A DNA stretch of 64,000 nucleotides, from contig NZ_ANHY01000011.1 of NCBI RefSeq assembly GCF_000315795.1, forward strand, positions 62,001 through 126,000, written 5' to 3'. The stretch is from Caenispirillum salinarum AK4. GTDB taxonomy: Bacteria; Pseudomonadota; Alphaproteobacteria; Rhodospirillales; Rhodospirillaceae. Of the stretch, positions 61,601 through 64,000 are shown one piece after another. The notes under the pieces are model-generated. The model did no database searches. It saw only the letters and a list, made by a program, of their open reading frames with translations, and was not told the DNA's origin. Both the position numbers and the translations under genes were made by a program. Each line of letters opens with the position of its first letter. Position 1 is the first letter of the stretch.

Positions 61601-63703
61601 GATGCCGGGTCGATGCGCTTCCTCGCCGCCGACCGCCCCGCGCCGGACGCCGGGCAGGTGGAGGTGTCGGTGGAAGCCGTCGGGCTCAACTTCATCAACT
61701 TGCTGTCGGCGCTCGGGCTCTATCCGGGCGCGCCGGAGGGCTTCCGGGCGCTCGGCATCGAATGCGCCGGGCATGTGACGCGCGTCGGGCCGGGGGTGGA
61801 AGCGTTCGAGCCGGGCGATGCCGTCATGGGCATCGTCGACCACTGCCTGAGCAGCCACGCCCTGGCCGACGCCCGCCTGGTGGTGCCCGCGCCCGCCGGG
61901 CTGACGATGGCCGAGGCCGCCGCCCTGCCCGTCGCTTATGCCACCGCCGCCATCGGCCTGCAGGACATGGCGGGGCTGGAGGCCGGGGAGACGGTGCTGA
62001 TCCATGCCGCGTCCGGCGGCGTGGGCCGGGCCGCCATCGCGCTGGCCCAGGCCGCCGGAGCCACCATCATCGCCACTGCCGGCACGCCGGAGAAGCGCGC
62101 GGCGCTGGCGGCGCTGGAGGGTGTCGCGCATGTGTTCGACAGCCGCTCCACCACCTTCCGCGAGGGCGTGATGCAGGCCACCGGCGGGCGCGGCGTGGAC
62201 GTGGTGCTCAACTGCCTCGCCGGGCCGCTGCTGGAGGCGTCGCTGGACTGCCTCGCCCCCTTCGGCCGCTTCGTCGAGATCGGCAAGCGCGACCTGTGGG
62301 GCGCGGGATCGGTGCCCATGGCGGCCCTGCGCCACGGCACCGCCTTCCACGTCCTGGACCTGGACCGCATGAGCCGCGAGAAGCCGGCCCGCGTCGGCCG
62401 GGTGCTGGCGCGCATCGCCAACGGAACCCTGCCGCCGCTGCCGGTGACGGAGGTTCCCTTCGCGGATGCCTCCAAGGCCTTCGCCGAGATGGCGGCGGCG
62501 CGGCACACCGGCAAGCTGGTGCTGACGCGCCACGACGCGGGGCTCACCGTCATCGCCCCCGACGACGCCCCGGCGTTCGACGAAACCGGCACGGCGCTGG
62601 TCACCGGCGGCGCCGGCGCGGTGGGAACGGCGCTCATCGACGATCTGGTGGCACGCGGCTGCACGAACATCGTGGTGCTCGGCCGCTCGGGCACCCTTCC
62701 GGACGACCGGGCGGAGGCCTGGCGCGCGGCCGGTGCGACGGTCAAGGCCGTCGCCATGGATGTCGCCGACGCCGGGGCGCTCGCGCGCGTGCTGGCGCAG
62801 CTGGAGGTCACCATGCCGCCGCTGACAGCCGTCATCCATGCCGCCGGCGTGCTGGACGATGCCAGCCTGTCGGCGCTGACGCCCGATCAGGTGGTGCGGG
62901 TCATGGCGCCCAAGGTGCGCGGCGCGCTCAACCTGCACCGCCTGACGCAAGGGCAGCCGCTGGAGGCCTTCGTGGTGATCTCGTCCGCCGCCGCGCTGCT
63001 CGGCCCCATGGGCCAGGGCGCCTATGCCGCCGCCAATGCCTTCATGGACGGCCTGATCGCCGCCCGCCGCGCCGCCGGCCTGCCGGGCACCGCCCTGGAC
63101 CTGGGCCCGGTCGCCGGCGCCGGCCTCGCAGCCCGCGCCGACCGCCTGGCGAACGTGCTGGCGACGGGCCTGCGCCCCATGCCGGCCGAGGCGGTGGCGG
63201 AGGCCCTGCACCGGGCGCTGTTGGCCGACACGCCGCGCCTCGCGCTGCTGGACCCGCTGTCCACTTTTGCCGACCCGCTGTGGCAGGGCGGAGAGGCCCC
63301 GGCCCCCGCGGAAGACGGCTCCGACGCCGCCGATGGCTTGCGGGCAGTGCTCGTGGACCTGCCCACTCAGGACGCCCGGCTCGCGCACCTGGAAGACCTG
63401 CTGACCGCACAGGCCGCCGCCGTGCTGCGCTGCGCGGAAAGCAAGGTGGACCGCGACACGCCGTTCAAGAGCCTGGGTCTGGACAGCCTGCTCGCCATGC
63501 AGCTACGCAACCGGCTGATCGAGGCGACGGGCGTGACGGTGGCCGTCACCACCTTCTGGAACACGCCGACCATCACCGCTTTCGCCCGCCTTCTGCTCGC
63601 CGAACTGATGCCGGCGGCGGACGATGGCGCGGCCGTGACCGACGACGACTACGACGCGCTCTCCGACGAGGACGCGGAAGACCTTCTCCTGGCGAGGCTC
63701 TGA
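55661..63703 (+). CDS. Type I polyketide synthase: FAAL-ACP-KS-AT-DH-ER-KR-ACP
   Basis: This 2680-residue protein is counted from the ATG at 55661. Residues 1-560 are a fatty-acyl-AMP ligase with FSSGSTGDPKGVTVTHRN near 172, so a free fatty acid is adenylated and loaded onto the first carrier (Ser615 in GFTSL). KS at about 667-1085 has Cys841 (DTACSSS), His976 (EAHGTGT) and His1013 (SNIGHTEA). AT at about 1186-1500 has Ser1277 (GHSLGE) and the VASH motif, which does not settle malonyl against methylmalonyl. DH has His1572 (HKVAGSVVLP) and Asp1715; ER has HAASGGVGRAAIALA near 2117; KR has Tyr2455 and the LDD of B-type; the last ACP has Ser2609 (GLDSL). All reductive steps look active, so a saturated two-carbon extension is made. 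No thioesterase; the chain passes to the next PKS. Confidence 0.93.
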   Translation: MTVQDRTLIDRVRAVANDRTHDRGIIFISGERQETRVPYARLWDDAGRMLSRLRAAGVAPGHELVLQIEDQRTFLTLFWACLRGGIVPVPLHVGARDDYLRKFLKVWKTLSHPWLATTDKRLPQICEFWMAEGADARALEARALLIANAEDGAERFEPADEVAPQPDALAFLQFSSGSTGDPKGVTVTHRNLLVNVEALADRAGMTPDDTALSWMPITHDMGLICITMTAQLRGLTLCLMPTPLFIRRPLLWLKKAHEHRATMLCSPNFGYHFFLSAYEGLEERPDWDLSSVRLIWNGAEPISVDLCHAFQERLAVHGLPGTAILPCYGLAEGTVGVAVTPPGTGIRTHRVRRDRIALGEAIVLADAADTDTDAITFVDCGPAIDNVEMAILDAAGRLLPEGTVGRIAIRGPSVTDGYYNNEDATAAARLDDGWLDTGDIGFLDDGRLTVTGRAKELIIVNGLNHHPHDIEQAVETLDDVKPGNVVACGVPGGRDGRGAEELVLFLRWTGGDDGFSALADRARAVVLERVGLPVAQVVPVRKIPKTTSGKIQRVALAQQLVADRAQTAAAQALTGPRKAGPDDARLLADIIAVAHAITGRDIAPDVRFADAGFTSLVAVTFADHLGTRLGRRLPPSLVFDHPTPLSLARRLGGGTPNAAPAVALAAEEPVALVGVGLRLPGGVVDMDSFWRLLEGGVDAITGIPADRWDAEALHDPDAAAPGRLTIRHGGFLDGVDLFDNRFFGVSAAEAECVDPQQRLLLETAYEAMEDAGLDLGPLAGGPVGVFVGLSNADYTRKQLHSGDLARIGTYSMTGTAFSTAAGRLSYGFGFQGPSLTVDTACSSSLVAVHLAAQSLRRGECCVALAAGANLILSPEVHAGFSRLDSMARDGRCKTFDARADGYCRSEGVAVVVLKRLSAAQADGDRILAVLNGGALNQDGASNGLTAPNGPAQESLMRQALAASGTTADAVGYVEAHGTGTPLGDGIELNALNAVYGAAKRPVYVGSVKSNIGHTEATAGLAGLLKAVLAVRHGIIPPSLHIQAPTPQLDWTASGLCLPIAPTPWPEDTPRTAAVSSFGFSGTNAHWLVSAAPVVKGEPVEAPEALPLCLSARTPDALEALRTAWLDRLAEDDAAEAFPALAATAAHRRTAHPWRLAVAARTAAEALEVLEGAPLPTRAVSAAPGRTVFVYPGQGGQWPGMARDLATAEPVFAEALTACAEALRPHVEWDPALLTEGAPDALLDGIDRVQPALFAVSVALTRLWQSKGVHPDAVVGHSLGEVAAAHVAGILSLEDAARVIAVRSRLLTRIAGQGGMMVVDLPMAEAEALCEGAGGGEVSVAVRNATGSTVIAGDPAVLEALAADLEAREVFCRRVKVDVASHSPQVEPLLDDLRAELAGITPHAGRIPLVSTVHGRVLEGEEAGPDYWVENLRRPVLFADAVAALADDGARWFVECAPHPTLVSFIDQECDGVAALPSLRRDEPGPREFTAAAAALWAAGYPVAWRGFVPRPAEPAHLPRYPWQRERFWLEDATPVDRATDPLLGRRTDLAGEDAAVWETTVSTAALPWLADHKVAGSVVLPAAAYTVMALRAAPGRSLRRMDFRDMLVIEDGASVTVQTRRRGARVEVLARDGETWRLLAEGTLADAADPPAAAVPPVLEGREDAGAFYAGLDAAGLNYGPAFRLIDGIARTEGEAVADLTVPAPGGPVTPALLDACLQAAAPLGLAETRVPVALSGVTLFGPAPDALRVTVRREGETARILATAPDGTPVLVVDALHLSAGDAGRDAVADAMLRLSWTDAGPAPAAVPGPVTLMGASDPAFKDALVAAGAEITTDAPRILWRAPAAGDLDALDPAEVERWTLTLAADLTALADRAAPPASVRVVTSGADADPLACALTALARTARAEHPELGVAIVDLDRPVEAAALLAPLPAEAAQVRLRDGRILTPRLTPDADAAAPLLEVPAAEVDAYRAVLARPGDAGSMRFLAADRPAPDAGQVEVSVEAVGLNFINLLSALGLYPGAPEGFRALGIECAGHVTRVGPGVEAFEPGDAVMGIVDHCLSSHALADARLVVPAPAGLTMAEAAALPVAYATAAIGLQDMAGLEAGETVLIHAASGGVGRAAIALAQAAGATIIATAGTPEKRAALAALEGVAHVFDSRSTTFREGVMQATGGRGVDVVLNCLAGPLLEASLDCLAPFGRFVEIGKRDLWGAGSVPMAALRHGTAFHVLDLDRMSREKPARVGRVLARIANGTLPPLPVTEVPFADASKAFAEMAAARHTGKLVLTRHDAGLTVIAPDDAPAFDETGTALVTGGAGAVGTALIDDLVARGCTNIVVLGRSGTLPDDRAEAWRAAGATVKAVAMDVADAGALARVLAQLEVTMPPLTAVIHAAGVLDDASLSALTPDQVVRVMAPKVRGALNLHRLTQGQPLEAFVVISSAAALLGPMGQGAYAAANAFMDGLIAARRAAGLPGTALDLGPVAGAGLAARADRLANVLATGLRPMPAEAVAEALHRALLADTPRLALLDPLSTFADPLWQGGEAPAPAEDGSDAADGLRAVLVDLPTQDARLAHLEDLLTAQAAAVLRCAESKVDRDTPFKSLGLDSLLAMQLRNRLIEATGVTVAVTTFWNTPTITAFARLLLAELMPAADDGAAVTDDDYDALSDEDAEDLLLARL

Positions 63704-63704
63704 C

Positions 63705-64000
63705 ATGGCCGACGGTTCCGCGAAATCCGCCCGCCCCACCGGCGACACGGTGAAACGCGCGCTGGCCCGCATCGACGCGCTGGAACGCGAGCTGGCGACC
63801 TTGCGCGCCGCCGATGATCCGGTGGCCATCGTCGGCATCGGCTGCCGTTTCCCCGGCGCCGAAGGGCCGGACGCCTTCTGGGACATGCTGGTGGCCGGCC
63901 GCGACGCCACCGGCCCCGTCCCCGCCGACCGCTGGACGGCCGATGCCTTCTACGACGCCGACCCCGCCGCCGCCGGACGCTCCTATGCCCGCGCCGGCGG
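63705..64000 (+). CDS. Next type I polyketide synthase, N-terminal part (cut by window edge)
   Basis: The ATG at 63705 lies one base after the stop of the FAAL-PKS. The first 35 residues are a short charged coil, VKRALARIDALERELATLR, a docking helix as found at the start of PKS subunits that receive a chain. Then a ketosynthase begins: DPVAIVGIGCRFPGAEGPDA, FWDMLVAGRDATGPVPADRW. The frame runs on past the window. The tight spacing and the docking coil make it the next module in line after the FAAL-PKS. Confidence 0.9.
   Translation, partial: MADGSAKSARPTGDTVKRALARIDALERELATLRAADDPVAIVGIGCRFPGAEGPDAFWDMLVAGRDATGPVPADRWTADAFYDADPAAAGRSYARAG

Noticed and set aside
58028-63388. Long minus-strand open frames opposite the PKS
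   Set aside because: Same shadow composition; the PKS frame has all catalytic motifs in order.
1-64000. CRISPR arrays, tRNA/rRNA genes, insertion sequences, phage genes
   Set aside because: I looked for regular spaced repeats, tRNA-like cloverleaf ends, transposase motifs and integrases on both strands and saw none.

Overview
The window is a 64 kb piece of a very GC-rich chromosome with dense genes, frequent 4-base ATGA overlaps and many GTG/TTG starts. The gene content points to a motile alphaproteobacterium, most likely Rhodospirillales-like: several methyl-accepting chemotaxis proteins (one with a globin sensor), multi-PAS hybrid kinases, GGDEF proteins, DUF2336, a TAXI binding protein and succinylase-route dapD/dapE. 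The species cannot be named from the sequence alone. I saw no rRNA, tRNA, CRISPR array, insertion sequence or phage gene.

Layout. 0-8.2 kb: the cut 5' end of an RND adaptor gene, a periplasmic PQQ sugar dehydrogenase, a double-kinase hybrid (PAS-HK-REC-HK) with its own single-domain response regulator, a ZntB/CorA-type transporter and a large MscS-type channel. 8.2-17.4 kb (minus strand): a signalling block that reads, in transcription order, Tat-exported sugar-type binding protein, membrane PAS kinase, giant four-PAS HK-REC-HPt kinase, then a REC-GGDEF diguanylate cyclase. 17.9-19.2 kb: bfd under a Fur-like site, divergent from an unknown protein with a Cro/C1-like N-terminus. 19.2-24.1 kb (minus): the prkA-yeaH-spoVR stress operon. 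24.5-30 kb (plus): a methyltransferase, an enlarged two-partner-secretion transporter with an apparent second POTRA pair, an Sfp-type phosphopantetheinyl transferase and a peptide-exporter-type ABC protein.

30-40 kb: a globin-coupled chemoreceptor, a lipoprotein/DUF2336/diguanylate cyclase cluster, then dapD-dapE with a small membrane protein, then a soluble chemoreceptor. 40-48 kb: RND pump plus adaptor plus MFS exporter, separated from a GntR regulator by an unusually AT-rich promoter and operator region; then a DMT exporter. 48-50.3 kb: a membrane chemoreceptor. 50.4-55.2 kb: an unusual membrane cluster made of two paralogous SPFH/prohibitin-like proteins around a TAXI-type periplasmic binding protein and a 59-residue membrane protein, followed by a DUF697 protein. 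55.7-64 kb: the start of a type I polyketide synthase cluster opened by a fatty-acyl-AMP-ligase-primed, fully reducing module; the next PKS runs off the window.

The best candidate for something undescribed is the SPFH-TAXI-SPFH cluster: TAXI proteins normally feed TRAP membrane subunits, and none is present here. Second are the binding-protein-to-c-di-GMP signalling block and the TpsB-like protein with a doubled POTRA region and no TpsA substrate. All functional statements come from motif reading, not from database searches.
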